Shown in pieces: positions 15,343 to 23,292 of a stretch of DNA of 27,054 nt. The stretch's first letter is position 1, and each line of letters opens with the position of its first letter. The notes below the pieces were generated by a model, which worked only from the letters and a program-made list of their open reading frames with translations, was not told the origin of the DNA and ran no database searches. A program made the translations under genes and the position numbers. Source of the stretch: Chloroflexota bacterium (lineage in GTDB: Bacteria; Chloroflexota; Dormibacteria; CF-121); assembly GCA_005881235.1 (NCBI GenBank), contig VBEQ01000157.1, positions 1 to 27,054 of the forward strand, in the 5' to 3' direction.

Positions 15343-16190
15343 GCTCTGCCGGCGGGGATCTTTTCGAACTCGGGGCGGGGCGTCAGTAGCGCGAGATCCT
15401 CCTCGGATAGTGGCGTCGACTCGAGCGTCTGCCCAGACTTCGCCGCCGCGACGATCTCGTCTTTGTGCAAACGGATCCGGCGAGCACCCAGTGGGCACTT
15501 CAGGTACTCGGCCAGTGGCTCATCGCAGTAGCCCATTCGCTGGTCGCCGCACTTTGGCTGCACCGGCTTCGCCAGCTCGGGGAATTGCGTCTTCAATGCG
15601 TTGCGCGCCTTGGCCCACATGTGGCGGATCTCCCACTGCGCGCGCCAGCAGAGGCGCAGGTCCGCGACGTGCAGGAACTCCTCGTAGTTCACCGTGAAGG
15701 TAAGGTTGGTGGAAGCCGCGTTGGGCAAGAGAAAGCGGGCGTCCTCTGCCGGAACGCCCGCCTTGAGCGCCTGGTCATAGAGTTCGCCGACGCGGTGCAT
15801 GAACGCCACGTACTCGTCGCGCAGGCCGGCTTGCTCCCAGGTTTCCGGCACGACATAGGGAAAGTCCGCATCCTTGAAGGCGTAGTAGCGCTGCGATTGC
15901 TGGTCGAAGGTGATGCCGTTGTTGTGCCGGACCAGCTGGTGACTGGCCGCGCGCGACAGCCCGCTGACGGCGAAGGTGAAGTAGACCTGGGTGCGTGGCG
16001 AGGAATGTCCGCTCTTCAGCTTGTCGAAGATGAAGCTCTTCATCTTCTCCTCCGAGATCTTCCCGGACTCGATGTCCGCCCAGATCTGCTGGGGCGTGAA
16101 CTTCGAGTAGCAGGTGCGGAAGGCGACGTACATGACCCGGATCGGATCAGGCGTGTGGGTGAGCAGCTGGACGTCGACGGCGGTATCCAT
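15339..16190 (-). CDS. thyX: FAD-dependent thymidylate synthase ThyX
   Basis: 283 residues from ATG 16190. ThyX makes dTMP from dUMP with methylenetetrahydrofolate and FAD. The family core is present: CYSK near residue 27, SGHSSPRTQVYFTFAVSGLS, and the signature segment with Arg88 and His89 leading to FDQQSQRY. The signature is normally RHR-x7/8-S; here it reads RHN-x8-S (Asn90, Ser99), so the second Arg is replaced. Length is above the shortest forms and includes a Cys-containing C-terminal part (PKCGDQRMGYCDEP), as in other ThyX variants. It converges with the BNR lipoprotein (shared CTAA) and diverges from a small unknown gene. Confidence 0.92.
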   Translation of the reverse strand: MDTAVDVQLLTHTPDPIRVMYVAFRTCYSKFTPQQIWADIESGKISEEKMKSFIFDKLKSGHSSPRTQVYFTFAVSGLSRAASHQLVRHNNGITFDQQSQRYYAFKDADFPYVVPETWEQAGLRDEYVAFMHRVGELYDQALKAGVPAEDARFLLPNAASTNLTFTVNYEEFLHVADLRLCWRAQWEIRHMWAKARNALKTQFPELAKPVQPKCGDQRMGYCDEPLAEYLKCPLGARRIRLHKDEIVAAAKSGQTLESTPLSEEDLALLTPRPEFEKIPAGRA

Positions 16191-16215
16191 CCGGGAGCCA
16201 GACCATGCTAAGACC

Positions 16216-16262
16216 CCAACATATTGGTGTCAAGGCCTTGGTTCTCCACAATCTGTGGATAT
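16216..16262. promoter_or_regulatory. Dyad-rich divergent control region with DnaA-box-like sequences
   Basis: The 90-bp gap between thyX and the 16281 gene holds three short palindromes: CCAA-CATA-TTGG (16216-16227), CAAGGCCTTG (16231-16240) and TCCACA-ATC-TGTGGA (16245-16259). The last pair lies inside TTCTCCACA (16242-16250, + strand) and ATATCCACA (16254-16262, - strand), each one base from the DnaA box consensus TTATCCACA, in opposite orientations. This would fit a binding site for DnaA or another dimeric regulator, but the evidence is pattern only. Confidence 0.4.
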
Positions 16263-16280
16263 CTTGGGGAGAAAAGTATC

Positions 16281-16670
16281 ATGACCGAGATGCCAGTCAC
16301 CGAGGCGGATTTCAATCTCCAGGGCCGGGTCGACAACTACCGCGAGCAATTGTTCGAGCTCCTGGTCGCGCTCGATGCTCAGGTCCAGAGCCAGCTCGGG
16401 CAGGTCAATCAAGAGAAGCTGGGCGGACGCGGCCGGCTGAGCTACGAGCCGCGTCCACCGCGATGGACCCTCGCCTGGAAAGGCAACAAGAGCCACCGCG
16501 TCTTTGAGGTCAACCTGATGGCGTTCGCCCAGGGAGGCGCCTGGGTGATTCACGGCCGCATGGGTCTCGACCGTCCCTTCCGCAACCTGAAGAGCGTCCG
16601 CGAGCGCGACGAGGCCGCCCTTCGGCAGGAGATCCTCGACCAGGTCGCGATCGACGAGACCGTCCTCTAA
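16281..16670 (+). CDS. Uncharacterised 129-residue cytoplasmic protein
   Basis: ATG 16281 is chosen over an open frame reaching 16224 because GGGGAGAAAAG lies just upstream at the right distance. I do not recognise the family. It has no signal peptide or membrane helix. An N-terminal helical part (YREQLFELLVALDAQVQSQL) is followed by a predicted beta region rich in Trp and Arg (RWTLAWKGNKSHRVFEVNL, GGAWVIHGRMGL) and a C-terminal helix (RERDEAALRQEILDQVAID). It is divergent from thyX with shared dyads between them, and its TAA overlaps the stop of the convergent membrane protein gene. Confidence 0.75.
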   Translation: MTEMPVTEADFNLQGRVDNYREQLFELLVALDAQVQSQLGQVNQEKLGGRGRLSYEPRPPRWTLAWKGNKSHRVFEVNLMAFAQGGAWVIHGRMGLDRPFRNLKSVRERDEAALRQEILDQVAIDETVL

Positions 16671-18682
16671 CCGGAACTCGCGAAGCGGCGGGCCTGGAAC
16701 CGTTGCAGCGTGAATGCGCCGGCATAGAGCAGGGCAATCACGATCAATAGCGCCCGATAGCCCGTAACGAGCGAGACATACTCGAGGACGCCGCCCAGCA
16801 TCGCCCCGAGCAGGTTGGTCGCGAAGGCGAGGCTCGACGCGGCGACGTCGCGGAAGCGGCTCGCGAATACCAGGTTGGCGAGGAAGACGGGGGCGAAGGC
16901 GATCACGATGGCGACGATGAATCGCGGAACAACCGTCAACCCGAGAAGCAGGTCCGGTGGCACGAGCCAGGCAACAATGAGAGCCGCGATTAGGGCCACA
17001 TAAAGTCGCCACGGCGGCCCCAGCTCGATCCGCCGTGCGACCTCGATGGCGAGGTAGACGGCGAGCAGGATGCCGACGAAGACGAGCGAATTGACGAACC
17101 AGGTCGTGCCGAACAGCAGGGCGAACTGGACGACATTCTTGGTCTCGAGCAGCAGGAAGGCGGCGCCCATGAGGAAGAGGTCGAGGTAGCGGCCCATGGG
17201 GCGCAGCGCTCCCGCACCGATCCGGATCAGCAGCAGCGCCGCCCCGAGGATGAGGGCGAGCGTCAGCAGGTAGAAACCGGGAATCGTCCGCTGTTGCAGG
17301 TAGAGAAACGGATAGTCGTCGGTGGCCGGCGCCGGCGTCGCTGCTGCCGCCCGCCACAGCGTGGGACACTGGAGCGTCGCCTGATTGGGGCTCGCCATCA
17401 GCAGCGCGAGCCGGCCCACCTGTCCGGTTGAGTCGAGACACGGAGGATGGCCGTACACCTGCTGCAGCGTGCCGGCGAGCCGATCGACGAGCCACTGCTC
17501 GCGGTAATAGTTGTATTCGCCGAAGGCCCCATCCGGCGTGAGATGCGCGCGCGCCGCTTGCATGGCTTCTGCCGTAAAGAGATAGCTCTCCAGGCGCAGC
17601 GACGACTGGCCGGCCACCAGCGTCAGCGAATCGGGTAAGGCGAACAGGATCAGGTCGTAGCGGCGTGTGGTCTGCTCGAGGAAGGCCCGACCGTCGTTGA
17701 CGTACGAGGTCACCCGTGCGTCCTGGAACGCGTGGTCCGGATTGCGCTGGACGCCAATGTCATGAATCCGGGGATCGATTTCCACCGCATCGACGTGCTG
17801 GGCGCCCAACCGGAGCGCAATCGCCACATCATCGCCGGTGCCCGCACCGACGATGAGCACGCTGGCCGGGATCGCCCTCCGGTGCTGGTACGGAAGGCCG
17901 TAGATAGGGACCTGGTCGAGCCGTCGCTGTGCCAGGTCGATCGTTTGATGCGGGATCCCGTTGACGAGGAGCGTGATGGCACCCGACGGGTGCGGATTCA
18001 GGCGAATTTTGTAGTACGGCGACCAGCTGTCGGTCGGGACCACCGACTCGAGGCCAAGAATGGCGAGCATGGCGGCGAGCGCCGGCGCCTGCCAGAGCGC
18101 GCGCCGGCGGTCGATCAAGAGGATAAGCGCACCCGCGACGACCGCTCCCCAGACGAATGGGGGTGCCTCCAGAAAGGCGAGCGTCGAAAAGGTGATGATC
18201 CCGGCCAGGCTGCCAAGGATGTCCAACCGGTAGGCCTCAAGCGGCGAGAAGCGGCGAAAGGTCCGTGCCACCCCCTCCCCTACCAGCGCCATCACGCCGG
18301 CGACCCCGAGAAAGAGCAGAGGCAGAGTGAGGTACGGTGGCAGCCCGCTTCGTGTGCCCAGCGCACCGAAGAAAATCAGCTCGGTACCGGATCGATCGAT
18401 TTCGACGGGGAACAGGCGAACAAACGCGACCAGCGCCGTAAGCGCGATCGGGGCGAACACGAAGAGATCACGAGTGGCGTTGGCTCTGAGGAATCCGAGA
18501 CCGATGCCGAGGAAGCTGGCGAGCAGGATGAAGTTCGAGAAATACGACAGGTAAAGGATGTTCGAGCCGATCCATCGGATCAAGGCCAGCTCCAGAAAGA
18601 GCATCAAGAAACTGAGCGCGACCAACCGGACGCGCTGAGACTCTCGCCATGAGGAAGGTAGGGGACGCGACCCGGAGTTCAC
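16667..18682 (-). CDS. Polytopic membrane protein with spermidine synthase-like methyltransferase-fold domain
   Basis: 671 residues from GTG 18682. Several N-terminal transmembrane helices (residues ~20-200) are followed by a soluble Rossmann domain with VLIVGAGTGDDVAIALRLGA (275-294), the ribose-binding EIDPR (301-305), YVNDGRAFL (327-335) and YDLILFALPDS (352-361). A second helical membrane block covers ~470-665. The middle domain matches the spermidine synthase/SAM-methyltransferase fold, and the acidic ND and ALPD positions are those that bind substrate in that fold. Membrane-fused spermidine-synthase-like proteins are common in environmental bacteria but their reaction is generally unproven, so I do not call it SpeE. 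No speD or speA-like partner is next to it. Confidence 0.82.
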   Translation of the reverse strand: MNSGSRPLPSSWRESQRVRLVALSFLMLFLELALIRWIGSNILYLSYFSNFILLASFLGIGLGFLRANATRDLFVFAPIALTALVAFVRLFPVEIDRSGTELIFFGALGTRSGLPPYLTLPLLFLGVAGVMALVGEGVARTFRRFSPLEAYRLDILGSLAGIITFSTLAFLEAPPFVWGAVVAGALILLIDRRRALWQAPALAAMLAILGLESVVPTDSWSPYYKIRLNPHPSGAITLLVNGIPHQTIDLAQRRLDQVPIYGLPYQHRRAIPASVLIVGAGTGDDVAIALRLGAQHVDAVEIDPRIHDIGVQRNPDHAFQDARVTSYVNDGRAFLEQTTRRYDLILFALPDSLTLVAGQSSLRLESYLFTAEAMQAARAHLTPDGAFGEYNYYREQWLVDRLAGTLQQVYGHPPCLDSTGQVGRLALLMASPNQATLQCPTLWRAAAATPAPATDDYPFLYLQQRTIPGFYLLTLALILGAALLLIRIGAGALRPMGRYLDLFLMGAAFLLLETKNVVQFALLFGTTWFVNSLVFVGILLAVYLAIEVARRIELGPPWRLYVALIAALIVAWLVPPDLLLGLTVVPRFIVAIVIAFAPVFLANLVFASRFRDVAASSLAFATNLLGAMLGGVLEYVSLVTGYRALLIVIALLYAGAFTLQRFQARRFASSG

Positions 18683-18771
18683 GGCGGCATTCTGCCATGC
18701 AGTGGATTCGACGTGCGCGTCAAGGCGCGGCGAAACGTGATCGCCAATCGTTCGACGAAGCAGTGGCGGTT

Positions 18772-18799
18772 CGGGGAGGGCCGATGATAGCCCTCCCCG
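18772..18799 (-). terminator. Strong hairpin after the small secreted-protein gene
   Basis: CGGGGAGGGC (18772-18781) and GCCCTCCCCG (18790-18799) form a perfect 10-bp stem with an 8-nt loop. It lies 14 bp beyond the stop of the minus-strand gene at 18814, where a terminator is expected. No U-run follows on either strand, so it may instead stabilise the RNA 3' end or need Rho. Confidence 0.5.
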
Positions 18800-18813
18800 T
18801 CGCTGACGCAGTT

Positions 18814-19113
18814 CTAGGGACAGTCTCCCGGCAGCAACACCGGGCTGTGGTCGGCCGCTAGCCGCGCTCCGTACTGATCGCTTGTATCGATCCCGGTCGT
18901 CGGATTCGGGTCGTAGATCAGGTCGAGTCGGCCCGTCGCCGTTTGGGGCGCACCCTGGCCGACGAACGGCGCGCTCTTGTCAGAGCCAACCTCCAGGCAA
19001 TTGCCGTTGATGTACATATGCGCCGCGTTGTGTGCCAGGACCGGACTCACTCCTACGCCGGTCGCCAGCCCCGCCATGGACAGCGCCGCAAGCAGCACTT
19101 TGACCTTGTGCAA
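18814..19113 (-). CDS. Small secreted protein of unknown function
   Basis: The start is decided by the ribosome site. AAGGAGG sits directly against TTG 19122 but 9 nt before TTG 19113, so the second TTG is preferred, giving 99 residues. The N-terminus is a clear signal peptide (HKVKVLL, hydrophobic stretch, likely cleavage after SPVLA). The mature ~70-residue protein begins HNAAHMYINGNCLEVG and ends SPVLLPGDCP, with just two Cys that could form one disulfide. There is no lipobox and no further membrane helix, so it should be released or wall-associated. I do not recognise the family. It is divergent from a LysR regulator with dyads between, suggesting LysR control (inference). Confidence 0.75.
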   Translation of the reverse strand: MHKVKVLLAALSMAGLATGVGVSPVLAHNAAHMYINGNCLEVGSDKSAPFVGQGAPQTATGRLDLIYDPNPTTGIDTSDQYGARLAADHSPVLLPGDCP

Positions 19114-19147
19114 AGCTATCAACCTCCTTGTGATCTTGGTCGGCGGC

Positions 19148-19215
19148 CGCCGTAGTCACAACCTACGGCGCCTCCTGGTAGAAAGCAAATACATAATCCG
19201 AATGTTTGCTATAAC
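19148..19215. promoter_or_regulatory. Candidate operator region between the secreted-protein gene and lysR
   Basis: Two dyads lie in the ~110-bp divergent gap. CGCCGTAG-TCACAAC-CTACGGCG (19148-19170) is a perfect 8-bp inverted repeat. GCAAA-ta-CAT...ATG-TTTGC (19185-19209) is a second, AT-rich one with a 2-nt asymmetry. TATAAC (19210-19215), a possible -10 for lysR, overlaps the end of the second dyad and is 8 nt before its ATG. LysR proteins usually control a divergent neighbour from such sites; which dyad is used is unknown. Confidence 0.5.
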
Positions 19216-19223
19216 ATTTCCTC

Positions 19224-20192
19224 ATGCAACTCGAGGCTCGGTTGCGGGCGTTCGCCGCCGTCGCCCGGGAGCGGTCATTCTCGCGTGCCGCTGGTGCGCT
19301 TCACGTTAGTCAACCAGCGGTGTCCAAGCACATCGCCTCACTCGAGACAGAGCTTCGCGCCTTGCTCGTGGTGCGAGGCAATCGTTCTGTGAAGCTGACG
19401 CCGGCCGGCCAGGTCCTGGCTGAATACGTACTCCGCGCCGAAGCGCTTTTGGCCAATGCCGGCCGTGCACTCGCCGCGGGCGCTGACGCTCAGATAGGAA
19501 CGTTGGCCCTCGCGGCGTCGGGCATCCCCGGGACTTATCTCCTCCCAAAGGTGCTGTCCCGCTTCCGTGCGGAGCATCCCGACGTCGAAATCGATTTTCA
19601 GCTCGAGACTTCGGGTGGCGCTCTCAGAGCCGTACGCGCGCACGAGGTCGAGGTCGCCGTCGTCGGCGGCCTGACAGTGCCGCTGGAACTAGAAGCGGAG
19701 CCACTTGTTGAGGACGAGGTCGTGTTGGTTGGCCCGCCCGCCCTGGGGGGCCGGCGCCTGAGCATGCGGGCTCTCGAAGGTCTGACCTGGATTTCGCGCG
19801 AGGAAGGCTCTTCCACGAGGGCCGCAGTCGAGGCTGCTCGCTGGCAACTCGGGCTGCAAGCTGTAAGAACCCTGGAATTGCCATCATGGGAGGCAGTGAA
19901 GCTCGCCGTTGCCGATGGCGGTGGAATCGCCGCAATCAGCCGGTTCGCGCTTCGGCTCGAGCTTGAGTCAGGAAACCTGGCAGTCCTCGACCTGCCTCGT
20001 TGGCGGCTCCATCGGACGATCGCGTCGGTCACAGCGCGTGACGTGCCTTTAACTCCGACTGCGCAGCGGTTCCTCGCCCTCCTTCGCACGACGTTTGCTC
20101 AGACCCGGCGCGACCTGTCGGATCGTCCAACCGAAGAGGCCGTTGTCCTCAAGCCTCTTCCAGCGGACCAAGCCCGAGTTCCGAGGGGTTAG
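19224..20192 (+). CDS. LysR-family transcriptional regulator
   Basis: 322 residues from ATG 19224. The N-terminal winged helix-turn-helix spans ~1-60, with SFSRAAGALHVSQPAVSKHI (residues 18-37) as the recognition unit and LTPAGQVLAEY after it. A linker helix leads to the periplasmic-binding-protein-like effector domain from ~90, with GTLALAASGIPGTYLLPKVL, VGGLTVPLELEAEPLVEDEV and GGGIAAISRFALRLEL. It looks closest in layout to CysB/CbbR-like members, but the ligand is not predictable. It is transcribed away from the small secreted protein gene, the usual arrangement for a LysR target. The short leader lacks a clear ribosome site, consistent with leaderless translation. Confidence 0.92.
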   Translation: MQLEARLRAFAAVARERSFSRAAGALHVSQPAVSKHIASLETELRALLVVRGNRSVKLTPAGQVLAEYVLRAEALLANAGRALAAGADAQIGTLALAASGIPGTYLLPKVLSRFRAEHPDVEIDFQLETSGGALRAVRAHEVEVAVVGGLTVPLELEAEPLVEDEVVLVGPPALGGRRLSMRALEGLTWISREEGSSTRAAVEAARWQLGLQAVRTLELPSWEAVKLAVADGGGIAAISRFALRLELESGNLAVLDLPRWRLHRTIASVTARDVPLTPTAQRFLALLRTTFAQTRRDLSDRPTEEAVVLKPLPADQARVPRG

Positions 20193-20434
20193 GGCCAAAA
20201 GCGAATCGCGTGGTCAGACCGTCAGGTCGTGGTCACCTGCCCTGACTTCCTGGCCCAGCCGCTAAGGATATGGGGCAGACTTCATTTGGTTGGTGAGATA
20301 CCCGGGTCGTGTGCCGCCAAGGAAGGCGGTTCATCCTCCCTGCCGACAATGCACGCCACAATCTGGCTTCACAGGCGTCCGCGCGACCGAGGAAATGAGA
20401 GATGCCCGAGGGGGCTCAAGGAGAAGGTGGACGG

Positions 20435-23035
20435 ATGGGCAGCTACGTGCTGGGTTTCGAGGAGATCGACCAGACGCAGGTCGCGATCGTTGGCGGCAAG
20501 GGCGCGCACCTAGGCGAGCTTTCGCGGATCGAAGGCATTCGCGTGCCGGCTGGCTTCTGCGTGACGACAGACGCCTTCCGGCGGATCATCGCGGAAGCGC
20601 CGTCCATCCGCGAACGGCTCGAACAGTTGTCGTGCCTGAACCCGGACGACGGGGAGGTGATCCGCACGCTCAGTGCCGAGATCCGGCGGATCATCGAAGG
20701 GATCACCATCCCCGACGATCTGGCGGCGGCGATCACCCTCGCGCTGGCCGGACTCGGCGAGCAAGCCGCCTACGCCGTCCGCTCGAGCGCGACGGCAGAG
20801 GACTCGCCGACGGCCTCCTTCGCAGGCCAGCAGGACACGTACCTGAACGTCCTGGGACCGGCGACGATCCTCCAGCACATCAGCCGGTGCTGGGCCTCAC
20901 TCTTCACCGAGCGGGCGGTGACCTACCGCCTGCGGAACGGCTTCGATCACAGGAAGGTCCACATGGCCGTGGTCGTGCAGCAGATGGTCTTCCCGGAGGC
21001 GGCCGGCGTCCTGTTCACGGCCGACCCTTTCACATCAAACCGCAAGGTCGCCGCCGTGGAGGCCACCTTCGGCCTCGGTGAGGCCCTGGTCTCCGGCCTG
21101 GTGAGCGCCGACATGTACAAGGTGCGGGACGGCGAGGTCGTCGCCAAGGCGGTCGCCACCAAGCCGCTTGCCATCCGCGCCTCGCCGGCAGGCGGGACCC
21201 AGGAAGAAGCGATCGACCCGGAGCGGCAACAGCAGTCAGCACTGACGGATGCGCAGGTCGTCCGACTCGCGCAACTGGGACGCCGGATCGAGGAACATTT
21301 CGGCTGCCCACAGGACATCGAATGGTGCCTGGTTGATGACGGCTTCCAGATCGTTCAGAGCCGGCCGATCACCACGCTGTTCCCCATTCCCGCGCTCGAC
21401 GACCACGAGAATCACGTCTATATCTCGGTCGGTCACCAGCAGATGATGACCGACCCCATGAAACCCCTCGGTCTCTCTTTCTGGCAGATGACGACGCCGC
21501 GGCCGATGTACGAGGCGGGCGGCAGGCTGTTCGTCGACGTCGTCCGGGACCTGGGGTCGCCGACGAGCCGCGCCCGCCTTCTGGAGATGGCGGGGAAATC
21601 CGATCCGCTGATCGGGGACGCGCTGCAGAGCATCCTCAAACGCGGCGACTTCATCCCGTCGCTCCTGGACGAGAGTCCCCGCGGCGCCCCGGCAGGCAGC
21701 GCGCCAGTCCCGATCGAGACCGATCCCGCCATCGTCACCGATCTGATCGGGCGGAACCAGGAATCCATCGCCGCCTTGAAACGCGACATCCGGACGAAGT
21801 CTGGATCGGCGCTGTTCGACTTCATCCTGGCCGACATCCAGGAGCTGCGGCGGATCCTGTTCGATCGGAAGAGCCATGCGGTGTTCATGTCGGCGATGGA
21901 GGCGACGTGGTGGCTCAACGAGCGGCTGGAGGCGTGGCTGGGCGAGAAGAACGTGGCCGACACGCTCACGCAGTCCGTCGCCCACAACATCACGTCGGAG
22001 ATGGGGCTGGCGCTCCTCGGCGTCGCCGACGTGATTCGCCCGCATCCGGAGGTGGTGGCGTTTCTGCAGAGCGTCGACGATGATGGCTTCCTGGACAAGC
22101 TGCCCGCGTTGGCGGGCGGTGGGGAAGCGCGGGATGCCATTCGAGGCTTTCTCGATATGTACGGCATGCGCTGCGTCGGCGAGATCGACATGACGAGGCC
22201 GCGCTGGAGCGAACGCCCCACCACGCTCGTGCCCGTGCTCCTCGGCAACATCAAGAACTTCGAGCCGGGCGCCGGCGAGCGGCGCTTCGAGCAAGGGCGG
22301 CAGGAGGCGTGGGCGAAGGAACAGGAGTTGCTGGAGCGCTTGCGGATCCTGCCGGGCGGAGAGCAGAAAGCCGAAGAGGTCAAGCGGAAGATCGACCGCG
22401 TCCGCACCTTCATCGGGTACCGGGAGTATCCAAAGTACGGCATGGTCAGCCGCTACTTCGTCTACAAGCAGGCCTTGCTGGGAGAGGCCGGGCGCCTCGT
22501 GCAGGCGCACGTGCTGCGTGAGAAGGAGGACATCTTCTACCTCAGATTTGCGGAACTCCACGAGGTCGCGCGCACGGCCCACGTGGATGAACAGCTCATC
22601 GCCCAGCGCAAGGACGCGTTCAGGTCGTATCAAGCGCTGACGCCGCCCCGGGTGCTCACGTCGGATGGCGAGGTCGTCGCCGGGGCGTACCGACGCGACG
22701 ACCTGCCGACCGGTGCACTGGTCGGCTTACCGGTTTCCGCCGGGACCATCGAGGGGCGGGCCCGCGTCATTCTGGACATGGCGGATGCCGATATCGAGCC
22801 GGGCGACATCCTGGTCACGGCCTACACGGATCCCAGCTGGACCCCTCTGTTCGTCGCGATCGCGGGCCTGGTGACGGAGGTCGGGGGCCTGATGACCCAC
22901 GGCGCCGTCATCGCACGGGAGTACGGTTTGCCGGCCGTCGTGGGGGTGGAACATTCCACCCGGCTGATCCGAGATGGGCAACGGATCCGCGTGAATGGAA
23001 CGGACGGATACGTCGAGATCCTAGCAGGGCCGTGA
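20435..23035 (+). CDS. rph: Rifampin phosphotransferase (rifamycin-inactivating)
   Basis: 866 residues from ATG 20435, with AAGGAG and AAGGTGG upstream; an in-frame earlier ATG (20402) has no such site. The enzyme phosphorylates rifamycins at the C21 hydroxyl using ATP. It has the three expected parts: an ATP-grasp PEP-synthase-like domain (GGKGAHLGELS at 20-30, VRSSATAEDSP near 115-125, QSRPIT near its end), a long central drug-binding domain (~320-750), and a swivelling His domain with VTEVGGLMTHGAVIAREYG, where His822 is the phosphohistidine. Length and order match known RPHs (about 867 residues) and differ from PEP synthase, which lacks this central domain. Its 242-bp upstream gap shows no gene and no rifamycin-associated element that I can recognise. 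Confidence 0.9.
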   Translation: MGSYVLGFEEIDQTQVAIVGGKGAHLGELSRIEGIRVPAGFCVTTDAFRRIIAEAPSIRERLEQLSCLNPDDGEVIRTLSAEIRRIIEGITIPDDLAAAITLALAGLGEQAAYAVRSSATAEDSPTASFAGQQDTYLNVLGPATILQHISRCWASLFTERAVTYRLRNGFDHRKVHMAVVVQQMVFPEAAGVLFTADPFTSNRKVAAVEATFGLGEALVSGLVSADMYKVRDGEVVAKAVATKPLAIRASPAGGTQEEAIDPERQQQSALTDAQVVRLAQLGRRIEEHFGCPQDIEWCLVDDGFQIVQSRPITTLFPIPALDDHENHVYISVGHQQMMTDPMKPLGLSFWQMTTPRPMYEAGGRLFVDVVRDLGSPTSRARLLEMAGKSDPLIGDALQSILKRGDFIPSLLDESPRGAPAGSAPVPIETDPAIVTDLIGRNQESIAALKRDIRTKSGSALFDFILADIQELRRILFDRKSHAVFMSAMEATWWLNERLEAWLGEKNVADTLTQSVAHNITSEMGLALLGVADVIRPHPEVVAFLQSVDDDGFLDKLPALAGGGEARDAIRGFLDMYGMRCVGEIDMTRPRWSERPTTLVPVLLGNIKNFEPGAGERRFEQGRQEAWAKEQELLERLRILPGGEQKAEEVKRKIDRVRTFIGYREYPKYGMVSRYFVYKQALLGEAGRLVQAHVLREKEDIFYLRFAELHEVARTAHVDEQLIAQRKDAFRSYQALTPPRVLTSDGEVVAGAYRRDDLPTGALVGLPVSAGTIEGRARVILDMADADIEPGDILVTAYTDPSWTPLFVAIAGLVTEVGGLMTHGAVIAREYGLPAVVGVEHSTRLIRDGQRIRVNGTDGYVEILAGP

Positions 23036-23042
23036 CCAAATG

Positions 23043-23076
23043 TTGAACAGATGCGCTCGACGCGTCTGGTGTTCAA
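23043..23076 (+). terminator. Hairpin just after rph
   Basis: TTGAACA (23043-23049) pairs with TGTTCAA (23070-23076), and inside it GATGCG pairs with CGCGTC around loop CTCGA, leaving a 3-nt bulge. It begins 7 bp after the rph stop, a likely place for transcript termination or 3'-end stabilisation. No U-run follows. The rest of the gap to 23293 shows no gene. Confidence 0.4.
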
Positions 23077-23292
23077 GAAGTGTTCATGGGAGCTGGGTCG
23101 ACTGGTCAGGTTTGGCAACTCTTGGCGCTCGCGTCGGGGCGGCCATTCTTGCGCCAGCCGAGCGCCTGCTACGAATCAATTGCGTCGACGGACGTAGGCG
23201 CCAATGAGATAGCGATGGAGATGCTGCCGCGGCTTGCGGCTAGGTGAGCCGCCGGCAAATCCTGAGCGTGGTTGGCCAACAACTTTCTAACG

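Noticed and set aside
20193..20434. Rifamycin-associated element upstream of rph
   Set aside because: No matching palindrome could be seen; only a short unrelated hairpin is present.
21236..22633. Long minus-strand open frame inside rph
   Set aside because: It is a shadow of the rph coding frame with no recognisable domain.
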